Shown here: positions 48,425 through 57,159 of the stretch, piece by piece
How the letters are laid out: the number at the start of each line of letters is the position of its first letter
How positions within the stretch are numbered: the stretch's first letter is position 1
Notes under the pieces: model-generated
Database searches by the model: none
Told to the model about the DNA's origin: nothing
What the model saw: the letters and a program-made list of their open reading frames with translations, nothing else
Origin: Herbiconiux sp. A18JL235
GTDB taxonomy: Bacteria > Actinomycetota > Actinomycetes > Actinomycetales > Microbacteriaceae
NCBI RefSeq assembly: GCF_040939305.1
Contig: NZ_CP162511.1
Coordinates: 4,092,001-4,156,000, forward strand
Reading direction: 5' to 3'
Length of the DNA stretch: 64,000 nucleotides
Position numbers and translations under genes: made by a program

Positions 48425-48802
48425 TCAGTCGGTGATGCGGGTGGTGCCTTCGACGGGCGGGAGGCGGAGGGCGCGGAGCAGCTGCACGGAGTGGGAGGTG
48501 GTGACGATGATGCGGGAGAACTCCTGCTCGTCGAGGTCGATGACCACAGAGGTGCGGGTGCCCTTCACGAGGAGGAAGTCTTTGCCGTCGTGGAACTTCC
48601 AGGTGCCGACGGCCAGGGTGAGCGGGATGGCGGCACCTGGCGCTCTGATGCCGCGCACCCACACCCATGGGTCGTCGGTGAGGGCCGCCGACTTGATGCT
48701 CTCGAGCGGCACCACGATGTCGGTGCGCCGGAACGACAGCATCTTCTCGGCACGCGTGAGCCTGATCTCGAGGCGATCGGTGTGGACGAAGAGAACGGCC
48801 AT
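48425..48802 (-). CDS. Small PH-domain-like hypothetical protein
   Basis: A 125-residue protein with alternating strands: AVLFVHTDRLEIRLTRAEKMLSF, IVVPLESIKSAAL, WKFHDGKDFLLVKGTRTSVVIDLDEQEFSRIIVTT. The pattern resembles bacterial PH-like domains that bind membranes or proteins, but no named family is certain. No signal peptide or membrane helix. CAGGAT 6 nt before ATG 48802 suggests a leaderless start of the same style as its neighbours. It is convergent with the reductase gene (25 bp). Function unknown. Confidence 0.68.
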   Translation of the reverse strand: MAVLFVHTDRLEIRLTRAEKMLSFRRTDIVVPLESIKSAALTDDPWVWVRGIRAPGAAIPLTLAVGTWKFHDGKDFLLVKGTRTSVVIDLDEQEFSRIIVTTSHSVQLLRALRLPPVEGTTRITD

Positions 48803-48897
48803 GGATCTATCCTGCCGTGGCTTGCCTGAAGATCAGCACGATTCCTCAGGGATGCTGCATAACGATTGTGAACCCGCTCGGTGCCGGCGATGACCTG

Positions 48898-50280
48898 TCA
48901 CTGCCGCGGCCGGGTCGCCGTCGCTGCTGCGGCCGCCGCGGCTGGGAGCGCGTCGAGGATGCGGGTGACCGCCGCCTCGTCGTGCGCAGCCGAGACGAAC
49001 CAGGCCTCGTACACCGAGGGCGGGAGCGAGACACCGGCGTCGAGCATCGCGTGGAAGAAGGGGCCGTAGCGGTACCCCTCCTGACGCTGCACCTCGGCGT
49101 AGTCGCGAGGGGGCACGGCGGAGCCGAAGGTGAAGCTGAACAGGTTGCCCGCGCGCTGCACGCTGTGGGCCACCCCGGCGTCGGCGAGCGCCTCCGACAC
49201 CGCGGAGGAGATCGTCGCCGCCGTGGCGTCGAGCGCCTCGTACACCGAGCCGTCGGCGAGTCGCAGCGTGGTGATGCCCGCGGCCACCGCGACCGGGTTC
49301 CCCGACAGGGTGCCGGCCTGGTAGACCGGCCCGAGCGGAGCCAGGGAGTCCATGACCTCGGCCCGCCCGCCGAGGGCGGCGAGGGGCATGCCACCGCCGA
49401 CGACCTTGCCGAAGGTGACCAGGTCGGGAACGTAGGCCGGCACGTGGTGGGCGTCGGGGGCATCCTGATGCACCTCGGCCACGGGCCGGCCCCCGTTCTC
49501 GAGCCCCCACCACCCGGCGGCGCCGACCCGGAAGCCGGTGAGCACCTCGTCGAGGATGAGGAGCGACCCGTTCGCGTGGGCGATGTCGGCGAGCGCAGCG
49601 TTGAAGCCGGGCGCGGGTGGTACCACGCCCATGTTCGCGGGCGCCGCCTCGACGATGACGGCGGCGATCTCTCGGCCGCGCTCAGCGAAGAGTCGCCGCA
49701 CCGCGTCGAGATCGTTGTACGGGAGCACGACCGTGAGGGCCGCGACCGCCTCGGGCACGCCCGCCGACGCCGGCAGCGCCAAGGTGGCGAGCCCCGAGCC
49801 CGCCTCGGCGAGGAGCGAGTCGGAGTGGCCGTGGTAGTGCCCCGCGAACTTCACCAGCAGCTCACGACCGGTGAAACCGCGGGCGAGCCGGATGGCGGTC
49901 ATGGTCGCCTCGGTGCCGGTGGAGACCAGCCTGAGCTTCTCGACCGGGTTCACCCCGCCCGCGGTCACCCGCTCACGCACAAGCTCGGCGAGGTCGGTCT
50001 CGGCCGGTGTCGTGGCGCCGAAGGAGAGCCCGCGCGCCGCCGCCTGCTGCACGGCGGCCACCACCTCGGGATGCGCGTGGCCGAGGATTGCAGGCCCCCA
50101 CGAGCTCACCAGGTCGACGTACTCGACCCCCTCCGAGTCGGTGACGTAGGGGCCGCGTGCCGACACCAGGAAGCGCGGGGTGCCGCCCACCGATCGAAAG
50201 GCGCGCACCGGCGAGTTGACCCCGCCCGGCATCGACTGCTGTGCCCGCTCGAACTCCGTGGCGTTGGTGGTGGCGGGCAT
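48898..50280 (-). CDS. hemL: Glutamate-1-semialdehyde 2,1-aminomutase
   Basis: A 460-residue PLP enzyme. [12 protein letters not shown] near the start, [30 protein letters not shown] and the lysine loop [18 protein letters not shown] are diagnostic. It converts glutamate-1-semialdehyde, the HemA product, to 5-aminolevulinate. An insertion, [21 protein letters not shown], precedes the PLP lysine loop, and the C-terminus has an Ala-rich run. Its ATG overlaps the hemB stop by one base (TGATG), so hemB and hemL are co-translated. It is the last gene of the haem cluster. Confidence 0.95.
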   Translation of the reverse strand: MPATTNATEFERAQQSMPGGVNSPVRAFRSVGGTPRFLVSARGPYVTDSEGVEYVDLVSSWGPAILGHAHPEVVAAVQQAAARGLSFGATTPAETDLAELVRERVTAGGVNPVEKLRLVSTGTEATMTAIRLARGFTGRELLVKFAGHYHGHSDSLLAEAGSGLATLALPASAGVPEAVAALTVVLPYNDLDAVRRLFAERGREIAAVIVEAAPANMGVVPPAPGFNAALADIAHANGSLLILDEVLTGFRVGAAGWWGLENGGRPVAEVHQDAPDAHHVPAYVPDLVTFGKVVGGGMPLAALGGRAEVMDSLAPLGPVYQAGTLSGNPVAVAAGITTLRLADGSVYEALDATAATISSAVSEALADAGVAHSVQRAGNLFSFTFGSAVPPRDYAEVQRQEGYRYGPFFHAMLDAGVSLPPSVYEAWFVSAAHDEAAVTRILDALPAAAAAAATATRPRQ

Positions 50281-51275
50281 CACAGTCCTCTCAGGGTGCG
50301 GGCGACCTCGACCGCCCAGTAGGTGAGCACGGCCTCGGCACCGGCACGACGGATGCTCGTGAGCGACTCGAGGATGGCCCGGTCGCGGTCGATCCACCCC
50401 TGGGCGGAGGCCGCCTCGATCATCGCGTACTCGCCGGAGACCTGATAGGCCCAGACCGGCACCGGAACCGCGGCGGAGACGTCGGCGACGAGGTCGAGGT
50501 AGCTGAGGGCGGGCTTGACCATGACGATGTCGGCCCCCTCCTCGACGTCGATGACCGCCTCGCGGAGCCCCTCGCGCCGGTTCGCCGGGTCGAGCTGGTA
50601 GGTCTTGCGGTCGCCGCGCAGCGTCGACCCCACCGCCTCGCGGAACGGGCCGTAGAACGCGGAGGCGTACTTCGCGGCGTAGGCCAGCACAGCGACCTGC
50701 TCGAAGCCGTCGGCGTCGAGGGCGGCGCGCACTGCGGCGACCTGGCCGTCCATCATGCCGGAGAGCCCGAGCAGCTGCGAGCCGGCTCTGGCCTGCTCGA
50801 CCGCCATGTCGCGGTAGCGCACGAGCGTGGCGTCGTTGTCGACCGTGCCGTCGGCGGCGAGTACTCCGCAGTGCCCGTGATCGGTGAACTCGTCGAGACA
50901 CAGATCGGTCTGCACCACGAGCGCGTCGCCCACCTCGGCGGCGACGACCCGCGTCGCCGCGTTGAGCACACCCTCGGGGTCGGTGGCGGCGCTGCCCGAG
51001 GCGTCTTTGGCGGAGTCGGCCGGCACGCCGAACAGCATGACCCCGCCGAGGCCGGCCTCGGCGGCTTCGGCGACCGCAGCGCGCAGCGAGTCGAAGGTGT
51101 GCTGCACCACCCCGGGCATCGACTGCAGGGGCGCGGGCTCGACGATGTCGTCGCGCACGAAGAGCGGGAGCACCAGTTGCGCCGGGTCGAGACGGGTCTC
51201 GGCGACCAGCCGGCGCATCGCCGGGGTGGAGCGCAGCCGGCGGGGCAGTACCGCGGGGAAGGAGCCTGAGGTCAT
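50280..51275 (-). CDS. hemB: Delta-aminolevulinic acid dehydratase (porphobilinogen synthase)
   Basis: A 331-residue HemB. The two Schiff-base lysines are in [21 protein letters not shown] and [13 protein letters not shown]. The metal-site segment reads [14 protein letters not shown], with Cys-Asp-Cys ligands instead of the three cysteines of zinc enzymes; this mixed form is, to my knowledge, normal in actinobacteria. It condenses two 5-aminolevulinate molecules to porphobilinogen. ATG 51275 is used because TAAGCT lies 7 nt upstream; a longer ORF to 51326 would cover the alkB SOS box. Divergent from the alkB-like gene. Confidence 0.95.
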   Translation of the reverse strand: MTSGSFPAVLPRRLRSTPAMRRLVAETRLDPAQLVLPLFVRDDIVEPAPLQSMPGVVQHTFDSLRAAVAEAAEAGLGGVMLFGVPADSAKDASGSAATDPEGVLNAATRVVAAEVGDALVVQTDLCLDEFTDHGHCGVLAADGTVDNDATLVRYRDMAVEQARAGSQLLGLSGMMDGQVAAVRAALDADGFEQVAVLAYAAKYASAFYGPFREAVGSTLRGDRKTYQLDPANRREGLREAVIDVEEGADIVMVKPALSYLDLVADVSAAVPVPVWAYQVSGEYAMIEAASAQGWIDRDRAILESLTSIRRAGAEAVLTYWAVEVARTLRGL

Positions 51276-51288
51276 GGCCTCCAGCTTA
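51273..51288 (-). promoter_or_regulatory. Leaderless promoter of hemB-hemL
   Basis: TAAGCT (complement of 51283-51288), 7 nt, ATG 51275. GGAGG overlaps the spacer but is only 2 nt from the start codon. Confidence 0.5.
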
Positions 51289-51318
51289 GATCCGCTGTCT
51301 CGGAAAGCGCCGGATCCC

Positions 51319-51334
51319 TCGAACATTCATTCGA
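51319..51334 (+). promoter_or_regulatory. LexA-type SOS box before the alkB-like gene
   Basis: TCGAACATTCATTCGA matches the mycobacterial LexA consensus TCGAACRNNNGTTCGA at every defined position but one. It ends 7 bp before the -10 element, so bound LexA would block RNA polymerase. Confidence 0.7.
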
Positions 51335-51341
51335 AAGTCTG

Positions 51342-51357
51342 TACGGTGGAGCACATG
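51342..51357 (+). promoter_or_regulatory. Leaderless promoter of the alkB-like gene
   Basis: TACGGT (51342-51347), 7 nt, ATG 51355. Confidence 0.6.
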
Positions 51358-51987
51358 AACCTCGACTTCCAGACCTCGCTCTTCGACGACCTCGACGCCG
51401 AGCCCGGCCTCGAGCCGCTCGGCGACGCGGTGGTGCGCACGCAGCTCGAGGAGGGCGCCTGGGTCGACCTCCGCCCGGGCTGGGTGTCGAACTCCGACGC
51501 GCTCTTCGAACGGCTCGCCCTCGACGTGCCGTGGCGTGCCGACCGCCGCGAGATGTACGACAAGGTCGTCGAGGTGCCGCGCCTGGTCTCGCACTTCGCC
51601 GCGGGTGACGTCTACCCTGATCTCACCCTCGCCCGCGCGCAGGACGCGCTGAACGACCACTACGGCAGGCCGCCCGGCCAGGTCTTCGAGACCGCCGGGC
51701 TGTGCTTCTACCGCACCGGAGACGACAGCGTCGCCTGGCACGGCGACCGCGTCGGCCGCGCCATCCACAGCGACACGATGGTCGCCATCCTCTCGGTGGG
51801 GGCGGCGCGCACGCTGTCGGTGCGGCCGAAGGGAGGCGGCGAGACCTTGAGGTTCCCCGTCGGCCACGGCGATCTCATCGTCATGGGCGGCAGCTGTCAG
51901 CGCACCTACGAGCACGCGGTGCTGAAGACCAAGACGGCGGTCGGCCCGCGCATCAGCGTCCAGTTCCGCCCCGTCTGGCCGAGGTGA
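51355..51987 (+). CDS. AlkB-like 2-oxoglutarate/Fe(II) dioxygenase
   Basis: A 210-residue member of the AlkB branch of 2OG/Fe(II) dioxygenases. The iron ligands are His and Asp in VAWHGDRVGR and His in YEHAVLK; the 2OG-binding arginines form the RxxxxxR signature in PRISVQFRPVW. NDHYGRPPGQVFETAGLCFYRTGDDSVAWH is the usual substrate-lid region. AlkB enzymes remove methyl groups from N1-methyladenine and N3-methylcytosine in DNA or RNA. It lies between hemD and hemB on the opposite strand, with a LexA-type box in its promoter, so it is probably DNA-damage inducible. Confidence 0.88.
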   Translation: MNLDFQTSLFDDLDAEPGLEPLGDAVVRTQLEEGAWVDLRPGWVSNSDALFERLALDVPWRADRREMYDKVVEVPRLVSHFAAGDVYPDLTLARAQDALNDHYGRPPGQVFETAGLCFYRTGDDSVAWHGDRVGRAIHSDTMVAILSVGAARTLSVRPKGGGETLRFPVGHGDLIVMGGSCQRTYEHAVLKTKTAVGPRISVQFRPVWPR

Positions 51988-52000
51988 CGAAGGCGCGGTC

Positions 52001-52780
52001 TCAGCCCCGTCGGGAGTTCGCGACCTCGATCACCGCGTTGATGAGCGACTCGGCCGAACGCCCCTTCGCGATCACGTCGACGCGCAGCCCGTAGGCCGTC
52101 GCGTCTTCGGCCGTACGCGGGCCGATGGCCGCGACGAGCGTCGATTCGGGCACCGGCCCGAGCTGCTTCTGCACCTGCTCCGCCACCGAACCCGAGGTCA
52201 CGAACACGGCGTCGATGGCCCCCGCGGCGAGATCGGCCCTGATCTGCGGGTCGACCTCGACCCCGATGGTGCGGTACGCGACGACCGACTCCACCGTGTG
52301 GCCCCTCTTGATGAGGCCCTCGGTGAGCACGGGCTTCGCGATGTCGCTGCGCAGCGTGAGAACGCGGAGCTCGGGGCCGAACTGCTCGAAGCGCTTGAGC
52401 TCGCGCAACAGGCCCTTGGCCGAGTTGTCTTCCGGCGGCACCAGGTCGACCTTGTAGCCCGCCGCCGTGAGGGCGGCGGCGGTGGTCTCGCCGACCGCGG
52501 CGATGTGCGTCTCGGGAGGCACCACGGCCTGGTGCGCGGCGAGCACGTCGACAGTGGTCGCGCTCGTCATGGTGAGCCAGTCGAAGGCGCCCTGGGCGAG
52601 TGCCTCGAGCGCCCGGTCGAGCGTCTCGGCGTCTTCGGTGGGCGCGAAGTTGATCATGGGCGCGACGATGGGCTGGGCGCCGACGGCGCGCAGATCGGCG
52701 GCGACGCCGTGGCCCCAGGGCCCGCCACGGGGAACGAGGATGCGCCACCCGCCGAGCGGGCGCTGCGACCACGCGGTCAT
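52001..52780 (-). CDS. hemD: Uroporphyrinogen-III synthase
   Basis: A 259-residue HemD with two similar alpha/beta lobes. WLTMTSATTVDVLAAHQ and HIAAVGETTAAALTAAGYKVDLVPPEDNSAKGLL in the first lobe, and AVFVTSGSVAEQV and LVAAIGPRTAEDATAYGLRVDVIAKGRSAESLINAV in the second and closing parts, are recognisable despite the low conservation of this family. It cyclises hydroxymethylbilane, the HemC product, to uroporphyrinogen III. Its ATG overlaps the hemC stop (ATGA). Convergent with the alkB-like gene (13 bp). Confidence 0.92.
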   Translation of the reverse strand: MTAWSQRPLGGWRILVPRGGPWGHGVAADLRAVGAQPIVAPMINFAPTEDAETLDRALEALAQGAFDWLTMTSATTVDVLAAHQAVVPPETHIAAVGETTAAALTAAGYKVDLVPPEDNSAKGLLRELKRFEQFGPELRVLTLRSDIAKPVLTEGLIKRGHTVESVVAYRTIGVEVDPQIRADLAAGAIDAVFVTSGSVAEQVQKQLGPVPESTLVAAIGPRTAEDATAYGLRVDVIAKGRSAESLINAVIEVANSRRG

Positions 52781-53706
52781 CGGTCACCTCCGACCGGGGC
52801 GAACTCGGCGACTCCGTCGTCGAGCAGCTGGGTGGCTACCGCTTCGCCGAGCAGGGCGGCGACGTATTGATCGTCTCCGAGCAGGCGGGCCGATCGCTCG
52901 CAGCCGAGCTCGACGTCACCGGCGGGGCCGTAGACGGTCGCCGAGAGCGTGAGCTCGTCGTCGCGCACGCTGGCCGTGGCACCGACGGGAGCCGCGCATC
53001 CGGCTTCGAGGGCGGCCAGCACCGCGCGTTCGGCCAGCACGGCCGTACGCGTCGGGGGGTGCTCGATGGTGAGGAGCTCGGGAATGCTGTCTCCCTCTCG
53101 GGTCTCGATCGCGAGCGCGCCCTGGCCGGGCGCGGTGGGCCACAGCTCGAGTGCGAAGAGTTCGGATGCTGCCTCTAGCCTACCCAGCCGCGACAGGCCT
53201 GCCGACGCCAGCACGACGGCGTCGAGATCGCCGTCGGCGACTCGTGCCAGTCTGGTGTCGACGTTGCCCCTGATGTCGACGACCTCGAGATCGGGTCGGA
53301 GGCTCAGCAGCTGGGCGACGCGACGCGGTGACCCCGTGCCCACCCTGGCGCCCTCAGGCAGTTCGTCGAGGGTGAGTCCGTCTCGGCTGCACAGGGCGTC
53401 GCGAGCGTCTTCGCGCACCGGTATGGCGCCGAGCACGAGCCCGTCGTGCTTGGCGGTGGGAAGGTCTTTCAGGGAGTGCACGATGAAGTCGCACTCGCCG
53501 GCGAGGAGAGCCTCCCGCAGGGCGCTGGCGAACACACCGGTGCCCCCGAGGCTCGACAGCGACTCCTTCGAGCGGTCGCCCTCCGAGGTGATGAAGATGG
53601 TCTCGATCGACACCCCGGAGGCCTCCTCGAGGGCAGCGACGACGTGACCCGTCTGGGCGCGCGCCAGCGCACTGCCTCGGGTTGCGGCTCGGAGTGTTCT
53701 CGTCAC
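52777..53706 (-). CDS. hemC: Hydroxymethylbilane synthase (porphobilinogen deaminase)
   Basis: A 309-residue HemC, the usual length. LRAATRGSALARAQTGHVVAAL starts the fold, DFIVHSLKDLPTAKHDGL contains the catalytic Asp region, GTGSPRRVAQLLSLRPDLEVVDIRGNVDTRL is the active-site arginine block, and LEAGCAAPVGA holds the cysteine that carries the dipyrromethane cofactor. It polymerises four porphobilinogens. GTG 53706 is preferred; a GTG at 53793 adds 29 unconserved residues. The 108 bp between hemH and hemC contain no obvious promoter, so they are probably one transcript. Confidence 0.94.
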   Translation of the reverse strand: MTRTLRAATRGSALARAQTGHVVAALEEASGVSIETIFITSEGDRSKESLSSLGGTGVFASALREALLAGECDFIVHSLKDLPTAKHDGLVLGAIPVREDARDALCSRDGLTLDELPEGARVGTGSPRRVAQLLSLRPDLEVVDIRGNVDTRLARVADGDLDAVVLASAGLSRLGRLEAASELFALELWPTAPGQGALAIETREGDSIPELLTIEHPPTRTAVLAERAVLAALEAGCAAPVGATASVRDDELTLSATVYGPAGDVELGCERSARLLGDDQYVAALLGEAVATQLLDDGVAEFAPVGGDR

Positions 53707-53814
53707 GGTGCGCTCGTCGTTCCAGGATGCTGCGGGTCTCGTGCCGTGGTGGTGGGCACGAGGGGTCTCATTCGATTCTGTCGCATCCCGCACGGGAGTT
53801 GGTCGAATTCAAGG

Positions 53815-55005
53815 TCACGGTGCGATACCGGCCAGTGCGGGCTTGAAGCCCAGACGCACGTTCTCGCAACAGCCGGGCCGGCACACGTCGTACCAGGGAC
53901 CGAGCGCGGTACGCGCCGGCCGCTCGCTCGCCGGAGTGCCCGACACGCGCTCGAGCACGAGGTCGACGAGCCCCGAGACGTACGCGGGGTCGACACCGGG
54001 GGTGGGGGTGCGCACGCCGTGCAGCCCGTGCTCGGCGCAGGTCTCGAGCGCCTCGTTGTCGAGGTCCCACATGACCTCCATGTGGTCGCTCACGAAGCCG
54101 AGCGGCACGATGACGACGGCCTTCACGCCCTTGGCGGGCAGCTCGGCGATGGCGTCGTTGATGTCGGGCTCGAGCCAGGGCTGGCTGGGCGGGCCCGAGC
54201 GGGACTGGTAGACGAGCTGCCAGGGCAGGCCGTCGGCCCCCGCCGCCGTCGCCATCACGGCCTCGGCCACGGCGAGGTGCTGGGCCGCATAGGCGCCACC
54301 GGGGCCGAACCCGCGCGCGGCCGGGCCGGAGCGCTCGGCGTCGGCGCTCGGGATGGAGTGCGTGCTGAACAGCACCTCGATCTCGCGGGCGGGGTCGAGG
54401 TCGGGGAACTGCTCCCGGATGCCCGCGATCGCCGCCGCGACGCCGTCGATGAAGGGCTGCACGAAACCGGGGTGGTCGAAGAACTGCCGCACCTTGTCGA
54501 TGGTGATCTCACCGGCGAGCCCGGTCTCGTCGAGGGCGATGGCGAAGTCTTCGCGGTACTGACGGCAGCTCGAGTACGAGCTGTAGGCGCTCGTGGCGAC
54601 GGCGATGAGCGAGCGGAAGCCGCGCTCGTGCGCCTCGGTGAGGGCTTCGCGCAGGTACGGATCCCAGTTGCGGTTGCCCCAGAGCACGGGCAGCTCGATG
54701 CCGCGGGTGGCGAGCTCGGCCTCGAGGGCCGCCTTGAGGGCGCGGTTCTGGGCGTTGATGGGGCTCACGCCGCCGAACGCCCGGTAGTGGTGGGCCACCT
54801 CCTCGAGTCGCTCGTCGGGGATGCCGCGGCCCCTCGTGACGTTGCGGAGGAAGGGGATGACGTCGTCCTGCCCCTCCGGCCCGCCGAAGCTGGCGAGCAG
54901 GATCGCGTCGTAGGCGACCGGCTGCTCGACGTGCTCCGGTCCGCTCGCGGCAGCGGCGCTGGCACCGGGCACGACGGCGGGATCGGATGCGACGGCGTCG
55001 CTCAC
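53815..55005 (-). CDS. hemH: Coproporphyrin III ferrochelatase
   Basis: A 396-residue ferrochelatase. ILLASFGGPEGQDDVIPFLRNVTRGRGIP opens the core; VLFSTHSIPSADAERSG has the catalytic His; LVYQSRSGPPSQPWLEPDI and VVIVPLGFVSDHMEVMWDLDNEA are conserved. The C-terminal DVCRPGCCENVRLG, with an upstream cysteine in the SSYSSCRQYRE loop, fits the [2Fe-2S] cluster found in actinobacterial enzymes. With HemQ upstream and GTGA overlap between the genes, the substrate is expected to be coproporphyrin (CpfC role). An Ala-rich 30-residue head precedes the fold. GTG start. Confidence 0.94.
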   Translation of the reverse strand: MSDAVASDPAVVPGASAAAASGPEHVEQPVAYDAILLASFGGPEGQDDVIPFLRNVTRGRGIPDERLEEVAHHYRAFGGVSPINAQNRALKAALEAELATRGIELPVLWGNRNWDPYLREALTEAHERGFRSLIAVATSAYSSYSSCRQYREDFAIALDETGLAGEITIDKVRQFFDHPGFVQPFIDGVAAAIAGIREQFPDLDPAREIEVLFSTHSIPSADAERSGPAARGFGPGGAYAAQHLAVAEAVMATAAGADGLPWQLVYQSRSGPPSQPWLEPDINDAIAELPAKGVKAVVIVPLGFVSDHMEVMWDLDNEALETCAEHGLHGVRTPTPGVDPAYVSGLVDLVLERVSGTPASERPARTALGPWYDVCRPGCCENVRLGFKPALAGIAP

Positions 55006-55748
55006 TGGAGCACCTCGACGATCTCGGCGATGTCGATGCGCCGGCCGGTGAAGAACGGAACCTCTTCGCGCACGTGCAGGCGCGCATCCGTCGCCCTGAG
55101 GTGGCGCATGAGGTCGACCAGGTTGAGCAGCTCGTCGTCTTCGAGAGCGAGGATCCACTCGTAGTCGCCGAGCGCGAACGAGGCGACGGTGTTCGCGAGC
55201 ACGGAGCGGTACTCGGCACCCTTGCGGCCGTGGTCGGCGAGCATGGCGCGGCGCTCCTCCTCGGGGAGGATGTACCACTCGTACGAGCGCACGAACGGGT
55301 AGACCGTGAGCCAGGCGGCTGGCTCCTTGCCGCGCATGAAGGCGGGCAGGTGGTTGGCCGAGAACTCCGCGTCACGGTGCACGCCCATCGCGTTCCAGGT
55401 CGGCAGGAGCGGAGCGAACAGGCGGGTGCGGCGGATCTGGCGGAGCGCCCACTGCAGCGTCTCGGGAACGCTGCCGTGCAGCCACACCATGATGTCGGCG
55501 TCGGCGCGCAGGCCCGACACGTCGTAGACACCGCGCAGCATGACGTCTTCGTCGATGACGGAGGCGATGGCCTCGTCGAGCTCGGCGAGCGCCGCGGGCA
55601 CGTCGAAGCCGTCGACAGCGAGCGGGGCGTCGGGGTTGCGGCGGAACACCGCCCAGAGGGTGTAGCCCACCACGGGCACCGCCTCCGAGTCCTCGACGTC
55701 TCGGGGCGCGACGGGGTGAGGGTCGACGGCGGCTGTCGGGTCGGTCAT
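55002..55748 (-). CDS. hemQ: Coproheme decarboxylase (HemQ, chlorite dismutase family)
   Basis: A 248-residue HemQ. YTLWAVFRRNPD, DEDVMLRGVYDVSGLRADADIMVWLHGSVPETLQ, the WLTVYPFVRSYEWYILPEEERR block with the tyrosine used for decarboxylation, and RSVLANTVASFALGDYEWILALEDDELLNLVDLMRHLR are all family marks. It decarboxylates coproheme twice to haem b, the last step of the coproporphyrin-dependent pathway. ATG 55748 gives the family length; the frame continues to 55850 without conserved residues. The 55749-55894 gap upstream holds TACCGT as a possible -10. Confidence 0.94.
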   Translation of the reverse strand: MTDPTAAVDPHPVAPRDVEDSEAVPVVGYTLWAVFRRNPDAPLAVDGFDVPAALAELDEAIASVIDEDVMLRGVYDVSGLRADADIMVWLHGSVPETLQWALRQIRRTRLFAPLLPTWNAMGVHRDAEFSANHLPAFMRGKEPAAWLTVYPFVRSYEWYILPEEERRAMLADHGRKGAEYRSVLANTVASFALGDYEWILALEDDELLNLVDLMRHLRATDARLHVREEVPFFTGRRIDIAEIVEVLQ

Positions 55749-55894
55749 GCTAGCTCTTTCGTTGTCGAGGAGGCCGGTGGGGCGACGCAGGCCCACCGCG
55801 GGTGCGGGCCGTTCCACGGAGTCGACGGAGTGGTCGGCCTGCCGGAACACGCCCTACCTCCACGGTACGCGACCTGGATGGGAGATTCGTCGAC

Positions 55895-56194
55895 TCAGCG
55901 ACGCCCTGCGAACCGGAAGCCGAGAACGGCTGCGGCCCCGACCGCCACCACGGCGGCACCGACACCTGCGGCGAAGCCGATGGGGTTGTCGCGCCGATAG
56001 CGGGCGAGCGAGCTCTTCAGGCGGTGCGCGGCGTGACGGGCCTGCTTCGGCACGTTCAGCTTGAACTCGATGGCGTCGAGCGTGGCGCGGAGCTCCGCGC
56101 GGGTCTTCTCGATGTCGGCGTGCAGCTCGGCCTTCGACCGTTGGGGGGTCGAGGCGTCGGCGGCACCGGGCTTCACGGCGTTGGCGTCACTCAT
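55895..56194 (-). CDS. DUF3618 membrane-anchored protein
   Basis: A 99-residue protein. RSKAELHADIEKTRAELRATLDAIEFKLNVPKQARHAAHRLKSSL is the DUF3618 helix with regularly spaced Lys/Arg/Glu, followed by RYRRDNPIGFAAGVGAAVVAVGAAAVLGFRFAGRR, one membrane helix and a basic tail. Unknown function; common in actinobacteria beside holin-like DUF proteins. Its ATG overlaps the stop of the previous gene (TGATG). Third gene of a block of small membrane proteins inside the haem cluster. Confidence 0.8.
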   Translation of the reverse strand: MSDANAVKPGAADASTPQRSKAELHADIEKTRAELRATLDAIEFKLNVPKQARHAAHRLKSSLARYRRDNPIGFAAGVGAAVVAVGAAAVLGFRFAGRR

Positions 56195-56598
56195 CACTGG
56201 CCCAATCCCTTGACGACGTTGATGTCTTTCTTGATGCTCGTGATGGCGTCTTCGGGCACCGGAGGAACGCCCTTCTTGATCGATGCGACCCCGACGAGCA
56301 CCAGGATCGCGACGAGCAGAAGAAGACCGCCGGCGACGATGAGCGCCGCGAGCCACGCGGGCAGCACCGTGGCGATGCCGAGCACGGCCGCTGCGATCAG
56401 CACCGCGAGGGCGAAGAAGGCGAACAGCCCCGCCGCCACGAACAGGCCGATGCCGATGCCGAGCTTCGCCAGCCGCCCGGTGAGTTCGCGCTTGAGGTTC
56501 TCGAGTTCGTCTTTGAGCAGCTGGATGATCAGCGTGGGCAGCTCGGCGAACAGCGACACGAGCGAGCGGCGTGCCTTCTTGTCGCGCTCTTCAGTCAC
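56194..56598 (-). CDS. Phage holin-like family membrane protein (Phage_holin_3_6 type)
   Basis: A 134-residue protein. RSLVSLFAELPTLIIQLLKDELENLKRELTGRLAKLG is an amphipathic helix, followed by two membrane helices (about 45-75 and 80-108) and a short hydrophilic tail. The Pfam name is historical: chromosomal members are not phage lysis proteins and there are no phage genes here. The family is widespread in actinobacteria next to DUF3618 and YtxH genes; a role in envelope stress or membrane organisation is only inferred. GTG 56598 follows AAAGGA by 9 nt. Confidence 0.82.
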   Translation of the reverse strand: MTEERDKKARRSLVSLFAELPTLIIQLLKDELENLKRELTGRLAKLGIGIGLFVAAGLFAFFALAVLIAAAVLGIATVLPAWLAALIVAGGLLLLVAILVLVGVASIKKGVPPVPEDAITSIKKDINVVKGLGQ

Positions 56599-56616
56599 GT
56601 CGGTGAATCCTTTCGG

Positions 56617-57063
56617 TCACTCGTCGGAGGTGGATGCGGATGCGGCCGACGACGAGTTCGCGCTCCGCTTGGGAGCGGGCTTCTTGGCGGCGGTGGTCTT
56701 CGCGGCGGCAGAGGGCTTCGGTGCGCCGGAGGCGGAGGAGGCCGATGCCGGGGAGCCGGAAGCCGAAGCGCCTCCCGAGCGGGCGACGGGCCCCGACGAG
56801 CTGCCGCGCTGGGGCGACGACAGCGGTTCGCGCCCGATGAGGGCGCCGAGCGCGTTGCGGGCCTTGCGGGAGAGGGTGGCCTTCACCTCGTCGACGCGGG
56901 CGCCGGCGAAGTCCTGCACGGTGTGCACCCCGGCCTGCACGGTCGGGGTGTTCCAGACCTTCTCCGCACCCGCCTTGATCTGCTCGTACCGCTCACGGCC
57001 GGCCCGTGTGCCGAGTACGTAGCCGGTGGCCAGCCCGACGACGAAGATGATCTTTCCGCGCAT
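56617..57063 (-). CDS. YtxH-like membrane protein
   Basis: A 148-residue protein. MRGKIIFVVGLATGYVLGTRAGRERYEQIKAGAEKVWNTP is an N-terminal membrane helix with the GYVLGxRAGRERYEQI motif typical of actinobacterial YtxH-like proteins. A short amphipathic region follows, and residues about 75-148 are a disordered Ser/Ala/Pro/Lys tail with a PAPKRSAN segment and an acidic end. YtxH is a general-stress protein in Bacillus. GGAG 5 nt before ATG 57063 gives the start. First of three small membrane genes that separate cgoX from hemQ. Confidence 0.78.
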   Translation of the reverse strand: MRGKIIFVVGLATGYVLGTRAGRERYEQIKAGAEKVWNTPTVQAGVHTVQDFAGARVDEVKATLSRKARNALGALIGREPLSSPQRGSSSGPVARSGGASASGSPASASSASGAPKPSAAAKTTAAKKPAPKRSANSSSAASASTSDE

Positions 57064-57159
57064 GTGAACTCCGATCGATCGTGAGTGCGGGGTCCCGTTC
57101 AGAGTAGTCCGGAAGCACCGCACCCGCATGGCCCCCGATCGCAGCCCGGCAGCTGCCGG

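Noticed and set aside
50280..51275. HemB metal-site Cys-Asp-Cys as a novelty
   Set aside because: To my knowledge the same [18 protein letters not shown] site is common in actinobacterial HemB, so it is not unusual.
56194..56598. Prophage remnant suggested by the phage holin family name
   Set aside because: The family is chromosomal in actinobacteria, and no integrase, terminase, endolysin or structural gene is nearby.
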